A stretch of DNA of 18,658 nucleotides from an uncultured Sphingomonadales bacterium. Lineage in GTDB: Bacteria > Pseudomonadota > Alphaproteobacteria > Sphingomonadales > Sphingomonadaceae. The stretch lies in NCBI GenBank assembly GCA_903911985.1, contig CAIWFP010000376.1, positions 1 through 18,658 on the forward strand, read 5' to 3'. Shown here piece after piece: positions 6,415 to 14,487 of the stretch. Position 1 is the stretch's first letter; each line of letters starts with the position of its first letter. The position numbers and the translations under genes were made by a program. The notes beneath the pieces were generated by a model that worked only from the letters and a program-made list of their open reading frames with translations, did not search any database and had not been told where the DNA came from.

Positions 6415-7254
6415 TCAGCGGCGGCAGACATCGGTGATAGCCTGCTTCACATAACGCTTGAGGTTCGCCCCGATCTTCGAAGGCTTGCCCACCGCCTCGC
6501 CCATCTCATCGGCCAGGGTGAGGTCCTTCTCGCCGATCCCGGCCTGCCGGGCCATCATGTCGCGATTGGCCTGATCGCCGGGATTGTTGCGGAAGGCGAT
6601 GAACCCGTTCATCGTCGGGGTCATCACGCCATTGCGCTGCATCACCGCGATCAATTTATCGAGCGGCACGCCCGCCGCCTCGGCCAGATCCATCGCCTCA
6701 AGCCCGAGCATGATCTGGCTCCACGCGATCAGATTGTTGCAGATCTTGAGGCCCATCGCCGAACCAAGCGGGCCAACCAGCATGGTGTTGGTGGAAAAGG
6801 CATCAAGCACCGGCTGCACACGCGCCATCGTCGCTTCCGAGCCGCCCAGCATGCAAAACACGAAAGGGCCGTCGTTGGTCAATTCGGTGCGCGTCACCGC
6901 CGCATCCATCAATTCCACGCCGACGGCGGCCGCACGTTCCGCCAGCGCCTTGGCCGTGGCCGGGCGGATGGTGCTGTGTACCAGAATGACCGAGCCGGGC
7001 TTCATCGCCGGGATCAGTTCGTCAAAGCATTCGGTCACCTGGCCGTCGTCCTGCACGCAGATGCCGACGACATCGCAGCCGCCCAGATCGGCGATGCTAC
7101 CCGCCAGCGTCGCCTTGCCGCGAAACGGTTCCATCGCGGCGGGGAACTTGTCGAACACGGTAAGCGGCAGCGAAAGTTTGGCCAGTTCGCGCGCCTGACA
7201 TGAACCCATGTGGCCCAGCCCGATGAAACCCACGGAACCGATTGAATGTGCCAT
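6415..7254 (-). CDS. Beta-hydroxyacid dehydrogenase family protein (3-hydroxyisobutyrate dehydrogenase-like)
   Basis: The 279-aa protein starts at ATG 7254 behind CAGGAG. Residues 7-17 (SVGFIGLGHMG) are the Rossmann NAD(P) motif typical of the 3-hydroxyisobutyrate/tartronate-semialdehyde dehydrogenase family; 'HSTIRPATAKAL' (93-104) and a C-terminal all-helical dimerisation domain follow. The catalytic region GPLGSAMGLKICNN (161-174) keeps Lys170 and Asn174. The usual substrate motif DAPVSGG reads DAAVTRTE (117-124), so the substrate is probably not a simple 3-hydroxyacid of the textbook type. Expected reaction: NAD(P)-dependent oxidation of a beta-hydroxy acid, or reduction of a semialdehyde. 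It follows the MFS gene by 56 bp and precedes the PRISE-type gene by 33 bp, consistent with one operon. Confidence 0.88.
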   Translation of the reverse strand: MAHSIGSVGFIGLGHMGSCQARELAKLSLPLTVFDKFPAAMEPFRGKATLAGSIADLGGCDVVGICVQDDGQVTECFDELIPAMKPGSVILVHSTIRPATAKALAERAAAVGVELMDAAVTRTELTNDGPFVFCMLGGSEATMARVQPVLDAFSTNTMLVGPLGSAMGLKICNNLIAWSQIMLGLEAMDLAEAAGVPLDKLIAVMQRNGVMTPTMNGFIAFRNNPGDQANRDMMARQAGIGEKDLTLADEMGEAVGKPSKIGANLKRYVKQAITDVCRR

Positions 7255-7310
7255 TTCCCAATACTCCTGATGCAAATTTTTCCGGATTGTTCCGCTGTGC
7301 CCTCGCCAGA

Positions 7311-8645
7311 TCAAGCCGCCGAAGGTTGCAAATCCACGCTCTGGTCTTCGTCCCGGCCCGTGCCGTTGTGCTTCACATGCCGCGCCGCCAGCGCGAATTG
7401 TATCGCCGCCAGAGGATGACACAACAGCATGATCGACAGCGCCCAGCCCAGCGAGTTTGCCCCCCCGATCATGTCGCTCAGCCGGCCAACGACGAAAGGC
7501 GCCACGCCAAAGCCAAGCAGCGTCGCGCCCAATTGCAGCAGCGCAATCGTAAAGCCGCGCACCTGCGCCGGCACCACGATCAGCAGCAAGCCGTTGGCGG
7601 GGCCGTTGTAGCTGTTAAAGAAGAAGGCATAGCAGGCCACCAGCACCAGCGCCGGCAGGGTTGCCGGGGTGAGCAGCGAGGCAATCCCCAGAACAGTGGC
7701 GGCAAGCGAGGTGCCAGCGGCGATCATGCCCGACCGCCAAGGATTGGCCTCGGCATCGCGGCGACTGCTGCGATCCGCCAGCCAGCCGAAGAACGCCCCG
7801 CCCACCGCGCCCAGCAGCCCGGTGGTCAGGCCCACGGTCAGACCGGCCTGCGACAGCTTCAGCCCGTGCTGGCGCACCAGAAACGAGATCGACCAGGTCG
7901 AATAGGACGAGATTGCCGCCGCTGTCAGCAGCACGCCGAGCAGGATATGCACCGCCGCCGGCCGCGCGCCGATTTCCGCCATCGACTGGGTAAAGGACAG
8001 TTTTGCCGGCTTTGGCGCGGGCGGCGCCTTGGCCTGCACCACATCGCTTGCGCCGCGCAGCGGTTCCCTGACGACAAGGAACACGACGACCGCCATGACC
8101 ATGCCCGGCACCCCGGCAAGGAAGAACGCCATGCGCCAGCCATAGGCGGCAGCGACAAAGCCCCCGCCGATGAAGGTGACGATCGATCCGATCGCCGATG
8201 ACAGATACCACAGGCCCACCGCCGTCGAGCGTTCGGGCGCGGGAAAATAATCCGACAGCAGCGACAGCCCCGCCGGCGATCCGCCCGATTCGGCAAGGCC
8301 CACCACACAGCGCGACACCAGCAGCATCGTCCAGCTCGTCGCCAGACCGCACGCCGCCGTCATCGCGCTCCACAGCGCCAGAATGATCGCCAGCGCGTTC
8401 TTGCGCACCGACCGGTCGATCAGCATGCCCATCGGCAGCACGGCCGCGCCATAGAACAGACCGAAACCGAGGCTGGAAATCAGACCCAGCTGGGTGTCAT
8501 TCAGCTTGAATTCGTGGCGCACCGGCTCCATCACAATGCTCACCACCATGCGGTCCATAATGTGGCAGCTGTGCGCGAGAGTCAGGACCAGCAACACGAT
8601 CCAGCGATACCCGGAGCCTTTTTCCGCCCCTGTGGACCCGGTCAT
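7311..8645 (-). CDS. MFS transporter, spinster-like
   Basis: This 444-aa inner-membrane carrier has about 12 predicted transmembrane helices in two six-helix halves. It starts at ATG 8645 with AAGGGGAGAAC immediately upstream. The first helix is followed by HIMDRMVVSIVMEPVRHEF and 'LNDTQLGLISSLGFGLFYG', which match the 'DR..ls.l.epi..d..lsdtqlGll' signature of spinster-like carriers that are abundant in sphingomonads. The loop 'GMLIDRSVRKNALA' is the conserved motif between helices 2 and 3. A hydrophilic central loop around 'VVQAKAPPAPKPAKLSF' divides the halves. As the first gene of the leftward operon, divergent from the P450 operon, it probably imports the growth substrate or exports an intermediate. 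Substrate unknown. Confidence 0.9.
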   Translation of the reverse strand: MTGSTGAEKGSGYRWIVLLVLTLAHSCHIMDRMVVSIVMEPVRHEFKLNDTQLGLISSLGFGLFYGAAVLPMGMLIDRSVRKNALAIILALWSAMTAACGLATSWTMLLVSRCVVGLAESGGSPAGLSLLSDYFPAPERSTAVGLWYLSSAIGSIVTFIGGGFVAAAYGWRMAFFLAGVPGMVMAVVVFLVVREPLRGASDVVQAKAPPAPKPAKLSFTQSMAEIGARPAAVHILLGVLLTAAAISSYSTWSISFLVRQHGLKLSQAGLTVGLTTGLLGAVGGAFFGWLADRSSRRDAEANPWRSGMIAAGTSLAATVLGIASLLTPATLPALVLVACYAFFFNSYNGPANGLLLIVVPAQVRGFTIALLQLGATLLGFGVAPFVVGRLSDMIGGANSLGWALSIMLLCHPLAAIQFALAARHVKHNGTGRDEDQSVDLQPSAA

Positions 8646-8905
8646 GTTCTCCCCTTTCCGTGTTTTTGTTCCCGCCCGGCCCGGTTCCGGACCAGGGGCG
8701 CCATATGCGGCACAGGTCAGGCGAAACCACGCAAGGCGAACCCACCTTCGGATAGGCCCTCGCGTGCCGGGCGCGTGCCAGTGATAGCCAGCGACAGGCC
8801 CCGCCCGGTCTGCAACGTGATCAGGCCGCCACAAGGGCGTATGATCGGGATATACCGCCAAGGTGCAGCGGTGGTGGCCGTGGAAGAATGGAAGGCACAT
8901 TTAGC
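8646..8905. promoter_or_regulatory. Divergent promoter region between the MFS operon and the P450 operon
   Basis: The 260 bp between two divergent operons must hold promoters for both. The only notable short dyads are CCGGTTCCGG and pairs of TGATC near 8818 and 8840. I could not assign -35/-10 boxes or a convincing operator. No small gene or RNA structure was recognised here. Confidence 0.5.
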
Positions 8906-10114
8906 ATGACCGACACTGCGACCAGCCCGCAGGCCCCCGCCCGCGAGATGCGCCACTGCGCATTATTCGACCGCCGGATCATCCACGACAATCCGCATGA
9001 AACCATCGTGCCGGCAATCCATGCGGGACCAGCGGTGTTCTATGCCGACAACGTCACTTTGAACCAGCCGGGCTGGGTTGTCCGCCGCGCCGAAGACTTG
9101 CGCAAGATCTATGCCGACACCGAAAATTACCACAAGCGCGGCAATACCGGCTTTGCCCAGATGATCGGCGAGGATTGGGACATCATCCCCACCGAACTCG
9201 ATCCGCCGGTCCACACCGCCTATCGCTCGGCGCTCAATCCGCTTTACGCGCCCAGCCAGATGATGAAGCTGGACGTGAAAGTGCGCGAACGCGCCCGCGA
9301 GCTGATCGCCCGGTTCAAGGACAAGGGTGAATGCGAATTCGTGGCGGATTTCGCCATCCTGTTTCCGATCACGATTTTCCTCGAAATGATCGACCTGCCG
9401 GTCGAGCGGCTTGCCCAGTTCCTCGAATGGGAAAACCAGATGCTGCGTGGGACCGATCGCGATATCCAGATCGCCAGCGTGCGCGCGGTGAAGGAACTGC
9501 TGATGGAAACCATCGCGCAGCGCCGCAAGAACCCGGGCGATGACCTGATCAGCAAAACCATGGGGCTGGAAGTCGATGGCCGCAAGTGGAACGACATGGA
9601 GGTGTTCGGCCACTGCTTTAATCTCTATCTCGGCGGGCTTGATACGGTGACCGCCAACCTCAGCCTGCAGTTCCGCCATCTCGCGGACAATCCGCATGAT
9701 CAGCAGGCGATGCGCGAGAACAGCCCTTCGCAAAACGTGGTGGCGGTGGAGGAATTGCTGCGCGCCTACGCGGCCGTTTCGACCCAGCGCATCGTTTCGA
9801 AGGAACACCAGCTGGGCGGCAACACGCTGCTGCCCGGCGATGTCGTGTCGATGTCGACCCCGCTCGCCGGCCGCGACCCCGAGGCCTATGACAACCCTCA
9901 GGAAGTCCGGCTCGACCGCAAGCCGACGCATGTCACGCTTGGCCACAGCCTCCACCGCTGCCTCGGCCAGCACCTTGCCCGCCGCGAGCTGCAGACCGCG
10001 ATCGAGGAATTCGTGAAGGCCGTGCCGCTATTCCGCGTGCAGGAGGGCTTTCGCGTGCCGTGGCACACCGGCAACATCATTCAGGTCACCGAACTGCCCT
10101 TGCGCTGGGGCTGA
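8906..10114 (+). CDS. Cytochrome P450 no. 1 (P450cam/CYP101-like) with atypical heme loop
   Basis: A 402-aa soluble bacterial P450. I take ATG 8906, with GAAGG 10 nt upstream; ATG 8888 is possible but has GGAAGA directly abutting it. Seen in order: TELDPPVHTAYR (96-107), the helix I oxygen-activation motif GGLDTV (243-248, as in P450cam), E283-L-L-R286, STPLAGRDPEAY (317-328), and the heme loop TLGHSLHRCLGQHLARREL (344-362) with the thiolate ligand Cys352. The canonical loop is F-G-x-G-x-H-x-C; here the Phe at C-7 is Leu345 and the Gly at C-4 is Ser348. Expected role: hydroxylation of a hydrophobic cyclic compound, with electrons from a ferredoxin and reductase that are not in the window. It leads the rightward operon with CMD-like and SDR genes. 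Confidence 0.93.
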   Translation: MTDTATSPQAPAREMRHCALFDRRIIHDNPHETIVPAIHAGPAVFYADNVTLNQPGWVVRRAEDLRKIYADTENYHKRGNTGFAQMIGEDWDIIPTELDPPVHTAYRSALNPLYAPSQMMKLDVKVRERARELIARFKDKGECEFVADFAILFPITIFLEMIDLPVERLAQFLEWENQMLRGTDRDIQIASVRAVKELLMETIAQRRKNPGDDLISKTMGLEVDGRKWNDMEVFGHCFNLYLGGLDTVTANLSLQFRHLADNPHDQQAMRENSPSQNVVAVEELLRAYAAVSTQRIVSKEHQLGGNTLLPGDVVSMSTPLAGRDPEAYDNPQEVRLDRKPTHVTLGHSLHRCLGQHLARRELQTAIEEFVKAVPLFRVQEGFRVPWHTGNIIQVTELPLRWG

Positions 10115-10247
10115 TGGCGCGCGCCGAACCCGGCGATACTCGTTCCCGTCGCGCCCCGGCATACCGGAAGTAAGGTGGCGCCATTCAGAATTGCTGCACT
10201 GATTTGATCCGAAGGAATTCAAGACATAAAATAACGGGAGAAACCAA

Positions 10248-10832
10248 ATGCCCTATAGAGTCGAAATTCCCGAGGGCCAGGAAGCGCTGGTCCATATCCT
10301 CAACCATGTTGGCACCGAAAAGCTGCTGGACATCCGCCAGCGCATGTTTCGCACGATCTATGACGCGCCGGAAACCACGCTTACCGCGCGCGAGCGCGAA
10401 GGCATGCGCATCATGGGCGCGGCGCGCACCAATTGCCCCATCTGCGCCGGCATGCGCCTGTGGCGGGATTGGCCCGGCTTTGCCGGTGGGGAAATTCCCG
10501 AGGAATTCTATCAGAACGCGGCTGATTGCAATTACGCCTGGGAAGGCTTCACCCCGCGCGAAAGGCTGCTGATCGAATTCGCTGACCGGTTCGAGCGCGA
10601 TATCGAAAGCATCAACGGCGATGATGCGCTGTGGGAGCGGATGCACGCGCTGCTGACCGAGGCCGAAATCGGCGACACATGCCTGATGCTGGGCTGCTGG
10701 GTCGGCACTGGCCGCACCCTGAAGGCGCTTGGCATCGGCAGCGTCTGCGTCGTTCCGCCTACCCCGGAAACGCTGGCCGCGCTGCGCAACGATCAGCTCA
10801 GCGAACGCGCCAAGCTCGCCCCGGCGCAATAG
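10248..10832 (+). CDS. Carboxymuconolactone decarboxylase/AhpD-fold protein
   Basis: The 194-aa protein starts at ATG 10248 behind CGGGAGAAA. It is mostly helical and contains the family core 'LTAREREGMRIMGAARTNCP' (45-64), followed by ICAGMR, which gives a C63-P-I-C66 pair like the AhpD-type redox or active-site cysteines. The His often found a few residues later is not in its usual place (AGMRLW follows). A second helix pair resembles the first ('FTPRERLLIEFADRFE', 115-130). Family members act as peroxidase reductants or decarboxylate lactones; in catabolic clusters the fold is frequent but rarely characterised, so no reaction is assigned. It is 133 bp after P450 no. 1 and 26 bp before an SDR gene on the same strand. 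Confidence 0.82.
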   Translation: MPYRVEIPEGQEALVHILNHVGTEKLLDIRQRMFRTIYDAPETTLTAREREGMRIMGAARTNCPICAGMRLWRDWPGFAGGEIPEEFYQNAADCNYAWEGFTPRERLLIEFADRFERDIESINGDDALWERMHALLTEAEIGDTCLMLGCWVGTGRTLKALGIGSVCVVPPTPETLAALRNDQLSERAKLAPAQ

Positions 10833-10858
10833 GTTGAACACATAAGGGGAGAGGGCAC

Positions 10859-11674
10859 ATGCGCAGGCTTGAAGGAAAAATCGCCGTGATCACCGGTGGC
10901 GCGGGCGGGCTGGGTTCGGCCACGGCGGAGCGGTTCGTGAGCGAGGGCGCAACGGTCGTCGTGGCCGATGTGGCCGAAGCCCGGGCAAGGGACATCGCCG
11001 CACGCATCGGCGGCGGGTCAATCGGCCTTCATTTCGATTGCGGTGATCCCGCCTCGATCGAAGCGGGGATCGCGGAAACGATCCGCCGGTTTGGCCGGAT
11101 CGATATCCTGTTCAACAATGCCGCGGCCACGTCGCTGGACATCAACCGGCAGGACCGCACCGCCGTCGATACGCCCATCGAGATCTGGGACCTGGTTATG
11201 AACGTCAATGTGCGCGGCGTGATGCTGGGCTGCAAATATGCGATCCCGCACATGATCGCGGCGGGCGGCGGCTCGATCATCAACACGGCATCGGATTCCG
11301 GCCTGATGGGCGACAATGTCCGCATCGCTTATGGCACCTCCAAGGCCGCCGTGATTGGCCTGACCAAATATGTAGCCGCCCAGCATGGTCGGCAGGCCAT
11401 CCGCTGCAACGCGATCCTGCCCGGACCGATCATCAACGACAGCCTCGCGGAATATCCGGAGCTCGTCGCGCGGATCAAGCGTCAGGCGCTCACCTCGCGC
11501 ATCGGCATTCCCGCCGATATTGCCGCGATGGCCGCGTTTCTGGCGGCGGACGAATCCGAATATATCACCGGTCAGGCCTATTCCGTCGATGGCGGCCATC
11601 TCGCCCATCAGCCACAGATGGCCGATATGCGTGAATTGGAAGCGCCCGAACTGCCGCCCGTGGACACCTTCTGA
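10859..11674 (+). CDS. Classical short-chain dehydrogenase/reductase
   Basis: The 271-aa protein starts at ATG 10859, preceded by AAGGGGAGAGGGC. All classical SDR landmarks are present: TGGAGGLG (12-19) for the cofactor, an acidic residue after strand 2 (VVVADV, Asp37) suggesting NAD rather than NADP, NNAA (86-89), catalytic Ser145 in INTASDSG, and Tyr158-G-T-S-Lys162. The C-terminal end has 'ITGQAYSVDGGHLAHQPQ', the usual substrate-side tail, then an acidic extension. The likely reaction is NAD-dependent oxidation of a secondary alcohol, fitting a step right after the P450 hydroxylation. It is the last gene of the 8906-11674 operon and converges with the GntR gene 47 bp away; no clear terminator hairpin lies between them. 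Confidence 0.93.
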   Translation: MRRLEGKIAVITGGAGGLGSATAERFVSEGATVVVADVAEARARDIAARIGGGSIGLHFDCGDPASIEAGIAETIRRFGRIDILFNNAAATSLDINRQDRTAVDTPIEIWDLVMNVNVRGVMLGCKYAIPHMIAAGGGSIINTASDSGLMGDNVRIAYGTSKAAVIGLTKYVAAQHGRQAIRCNAILPGPIINDSLAEYPELVARIKRQALTSRIGIPADIAAMAAFLAADESEYITGQAYSVDGGHLAHQPQMADMRELEAPELPPVDTF

Positions 11675-11721
11675 AGGGGAATTGCGGCATGGGCGACTGA
11701 GGTGCCGGGGGGAATGCGCGA

Positions 11722-12585
11722 CTATGGCGCGCTCGGCCCGCGCCCGCGTCTGGTTTCCAGCCCGGGTGTGCGCAGGTTCGCTTCGATGAAGGCAACGACC
11801 TTGTCATGGTTTTCCTGCCACATGTCGATGGCGGTTTCCACGCGGCGCTCAACCACCGCATCGAGAAACCTGCGGTAATCCTCATGCAGCCCGCGTTCGT
11901 AGCGGGCCAGTTCGCGGAATGTGTGGCGATAGCGCATCTGCTGGGCATAAAGCTGTGACCAGGCCTGCAGCAGCCATTTGTTGTCGCATTTGGCAAAGAG
12001 GATACGGTGGAAATGCTCGCGATGGCGCACATAGGCGTCCATGCTGATCTCGTCATCGCCCACTTGCGCCAGCACGCGCGAGGAAATGTGATAGGCCGAA
12101 AGCAGCGCCCCTTCCCACGCGAAATCGCCAAGCGCAATCGAGGAGCGCAGCAGCGGAAGTTCGATGGTCAGGCACGCATCGGCCAGTTCCCGATAGCCAT
12201 CGACGGAAATCGGCACCGCGCGAAATCCGCTGTTGCGCTCGATGGTGACGAGCCCTTCGGCGGCAAGGCGCGACAGGCCCTCTCGCGCCGCCGCCTGACT
12301 GATATCAAGGTCGCGCTGCAGTTGCGCGATCTTCAGCCGCGAACCGGGCTTTAGGCGGCACGAAATAAGCCCGGCGCGGATCTGCACATAGGCGCGGTGG
12401 GTTATGCTTTGGTCGTCGCTGTCAAAAGCCGCGAGGGTGCCGGACACCGGCGCCTTTTCATCAGCCGGGCTCATGCGGCTTTCGCCGCTCGCGAGGCTTG
12501 AAGGGCGCGCGCGACGCGGCGCGTTGGGTTCTGCCGGTCCATTGCCGCGAACCTTAGCAATACCGGCAAGGGCCTTGTCAATCAC
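11722..12585 (-). CDS. GntR family transcriptional regulator (FadR/FCD type)
   Basis: The 287-aa protein has a winged helix-turn-helix at about residues 62-125 (THRAYVQIRAGLISCRLKPG, then 'LQRDLDISQAAAREGLSRLA' as recognition region, and the wing GLVTIERNSGFRAVPIS). A helical FCD effector domain fills residues 130-275, with 'HREHFHRILF' as the conserved core that often includes metal-ligand His. The start is uncertain: GTG 12585 overlaps the stop of the upstream MFS gene as GTGA, favouring translational coupling; ATG 12474 would give a 250-aa protein of more typical length, but neither has a good RBS. The first 37 residues are low-complexity. FCD regulators usually repress carboxylic-acid catabolism genes until a ligand binds; likely targets are the adjoining MFS operon and the divergent gene at 14048. 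Confidence 0.9.
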   Translation of the reverse strand: MIDKALAGIAKVRGNGPAEPNAPRRARPSSLASGESRMSPADEKAPVSGTLAAFDSDDQSITHRAYVQIRAGLISCRLKPGSRLKIAQLQRDLDISQAAAREGLSRLAAEGLVTIERNSGFRAVPISVDGYRELADACLTIELPLLRSSIALGDFAWEGALLSAYHISSRVLAQVGDDEISMDAYVRHREHFHRILFAKCDNKWLLQAWSQLYAQQMRYRHTFRELARYERGLHEDYRRFLDAVVERRVETAIDMWQENHDKVVAFIEANLRTPGLETRRGRGPSAP

Positions 12586-13793
12586 AGCTGCGTGATATTC
12601 GCCCGTTGGCGGGCTGTGCCGGGGCGTTTGGGTATCCGCAGCATCACGAAAGCAAGGCCGACGCCGACCGTCAGCGCGACGCCGCCGAAAATGTCAAATA
12701 CCCAGGCCGCCCCAACCGCCCGCGAGATCGCGCGGGCAAGGAACGGAAACGCCACCTGCACGGCGAACATGACGGACATCGCCCAGCCAATGCCCCGCGC
12801 CATGTTGTGCGACGTTGCCGCGATATGCGCGTTGAGGTTCGGCGCGAACATCGCCATCCCGCAGGCCACGACGAACATCGCCACCACAAAGGCTGGCAAG
12901 GTGGCGGCAAAGCCGGCGGCCAACAGGCCCAGCCCCGTAACCAGCAGCGTCGCGCAGAACAGGCTTTGCGCGCCAAAACGCGAATGGAGGCGGCCAAAAT
13001 TGCCGGTCATTATCAGGGAAGCAAGCGACATCCCGCTCAGCGGCAAGGCTGCGAGGCGCGCGTCGGTGATGCCAATTGAATGCAGGTAAAATGGTGAAAA
13101 CATCGGGCCGACATACATCACCAACCCCATGAACGCCGCCAGCACCAGCAGGATCGGCGAAACCCCCAGCCCGCGCCCGGCAGGCGACTTCGCGCGCGCC
13201 GCCAACCCGCGCCCGGATGGCAGCGTCATCGCCAGCGGCACCACCGCCAGCGCCAACAGATGGATCAGGAAAGGCAGGCGCCAGCCATAGGCCGACAAGG
13301 CACCGACCGTGGGGAAAATGACCATCGCGCCGACGCTCGAAAACATTGCGGTGCGGCCATACATGCGCGGCTGAAGGGCCGGTTCCAGCGTGCCGATGCC
13401 CGCCAGCCCAGCCATCATCGCACCGGCCACCGCGACGCCCAGCAGCAGGCGCGTCAACAGAATCATCGGCAGACTGTTGAGCAGGACCGGCACCGCGCCC
13501 AGTAGCGCAAAGCCGATCAGCGACGCGATGTAGACCGGCTTGTGGCCCCAGCGTCCGATCATCTCGCTGGCGATCGGCGAACTGAGCGCAAAGGAGAACC
13601 CGCTGGCCCCGCCGATCATCTGCGCCAATATTTGCGCATTTTGGTCGGCGGGAAAAGCGGCCGCGACCCTTGGCAAGGCGGGCCCCAGCGCGAACAACCC
13701 CAGCATCGGAAAGACCGAGCAGAGCAGCAGCGCCAAAAGACCCATGGGGCCCGGCATCTCCGTCTCGCGTGTACCGCCCCGCGTTGTTTCCAC
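12582..13793 (-). CDS. MFS transporter (DHA1-like)
   Basis: This is a 403-aa hydrophobic protein with about 12 membrane helices. The first begins with LLALLLCSVFPMLGLFALGP; the inter-helix motif 'EMIGRWGHKPVYIASLIGFA' and 'LLTRLLLGVAVAGAMMAGLAG' are standard MFS motifs A and B regions. I prefer GTG 13793 as start because GAGGGGG lies 9 nt upstream; ATG 13820 would add nine residues but has no RBS, and ATG 13757 is also possible. The family's substrates are too diverse to infer one. It is not closely similar by eye to the spinster-like carrier at 7311-8645. The stop overlaps the GntR start (GTGA), so carrier and regulator are co-translated, a common arrangement for an inducible uptake or efflux unit. 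Confidence 0.88.
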   Translation of the reverse strand: METTRGGTRETEMPGPMGLLALLLCSVFPMLGLFALGPALPRVAAAFPADQNAQILAQMIGGASGFSFALSSPIASEMIGRWGHKPVYIASLIGFALLGAVPVLLNSLPMILLTRLLLGVAVAGAMMAGLAGIGTLEPALQPRMYGRTAMFSSVGAMVIFPTVGALSAYGWRLPFLIHLLALAVVPLAMTLPSGRGLAARAKSPAGRGLGVSPILLVLAAFMGLVMYVGPMFSPFYLHSIGITDARLAALPLSGMSLASLIMTGNFGRLHSRFGAQSLFCATLLVTGLGLLAAGFAATLPAFVVAMFVVACGMAMFAPNLNAHIAATSHNMARGIGWAMSVMFAVQVAFPFLARAISRAVGAAWVFDIFGGVALTVGVGLAFVMLRIPKRPGTARQRANITQL

Positions 13794-13930
13794 TGCGATC
13801 GTCCCCCTCGTGGCCGGCATGTCGTCACGCGACTGCCGGTGTCACCGCCATAGCCCGCCCCTATCGGCCCGCGCCTATCGCCTGATATGGGCGGGGTCCG
13901 CGCCATGGTGGCATTCACCCTCGAAACCGG

Positions 13931-13961
13931 GCACATCGTGCGAAACAGCACGTGGGTGCTG
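13931..13961. promoter_or_regulatory. Candidate operator dyads in the MFS/EthD-like divergent region
   Basis: The 254-bp intergenic space 13794-14047 holds promoters for both directions. Within it, GCAC-ATC-GTGC (13931-13941) and CAGCAC-GTGG-GTGCTG (13946-13961) are two perfect inverted repeats side by side sharing a GCAC/GTGC core. FCD-type GntR proteins bind short dyads of this size, so this is a plausible site for the regulator encoded downstream in the MFS operon. No promoter boxes could be assigned. Confidence 0.35.
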
Positions 13962-14047
13962 GCTATGTCAGCCACGCGGCTTCGCCGGGGTGTTCCCGCA
14001 ACATGCCCGCCGCGATGCGAGAGGGTAGACCGACAGGGAGAAAAGCA

Positions 14048-14404
14048 ATGATGCAGGACTATGTCTATGTGGTGCGCAGCGGGCCGGTTGCCGGCGGGGA
14101 CGAGGCCTACAACGACTGGTACACCAATGTTCACCTTGCCGATGTGCTGGCGGTGCCGGGTTTCATATCGGCGCAGCGTTTTCGGATTGCCGATCCTGCC
14201 GCGCCGGACGCGCCGGATCCGGGCTATCTTGCGCTCTATAAAATGCGGACGGACGATCCCGAGGGCTTGCTGGCCACTTTGACCAACCTTGTCGAAACCG
14301 GCCAGATCGCGATGAGCGAGGCCTTCGACATGGAAACCGTGACCACGGTGCTCTATCAGGCGATCACGCCGATAGTGACCCTCAAGTCCGCCGCGGATGC
14401 CTAG
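14048..14404 (+). CDS. Small EthD/DUF-like dimeric alpha+beta barrel protein
   Basis: The 118-aa protein starts at ATG 14048 with AGGGAG 7 nt upstream (a second ATG follows immediately). It begins with a beta strand (DYVYVVRSGPV), then 'YNDWYTNVHLADVLAVPGF' (21-39), where Trp24, Tyr25 and His29 form the W-Y-x-x-x-H signature of small ferredoxin-like barrel proteins such as EthD-like and related DUF families. A second strand 'GYLALYKMRTDDPEG' and a final strand 'VTTVLYQAITPIV' complete the fold. Such proteins are often found next to P450s and ring-degrading enzymes and may bind or process an intermediate; their reactions are mostly unknown. It is a single gene, divergent from the MFS-GntR operon and convergent with P450 no. 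2. Confidence 0.8.
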   Translation: MMQDYVYVVRSGPVAGGDEAYNDWYTNVHLADVLAVPGFISAQRFRIADPAAPDAPDPGYLALYKMRTDDPEGLLATLTNLVETGQIAMSEAFDMETVTTVLYQAITPIVTLKSAADA

Positions 14405-14412
14405 GAAAGTGG

Positions 14413-14479
14413 CTTGGCGCCGCCCAAGTTAGGGAAGGAAGCCGAAGCCGTGCAACGACACGCCGACAGCTTCCTTCCC
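14413..14479. terminator. Hairpins between convergent genes, candidate bidirectional terminator
   Basis: In the 83 bp between two convergent stops, CTTGG (14413-14417) pairs with CCAAG (14424-14428), and GGGAAGGAAGC (14432-14442) pairs perfectly with GCTTCCTTCCC (14469-14479) over a 26-nt loop. Neither has a U tract, so termination is inferred from position and symmetry. Confidence 0.5.
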
Positions 14480-14487
14480 GGCATGGC

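Noticed and set aside
6292..8201. Two long plus-strand open frames opposite the beta-hydroxyacid dehydrogenase and MFS genes
   Set aside because: Translations are His/Arg/Gln-rich with no motif; the opposite strand carries recognisable proteins with ribosome binding sites.
8963..9973. 336-codon minus-strand frame opposite P450 no. 1
   Set aside because: Shadow of the P450; composition is antisense-like and there is no domain or RBS.
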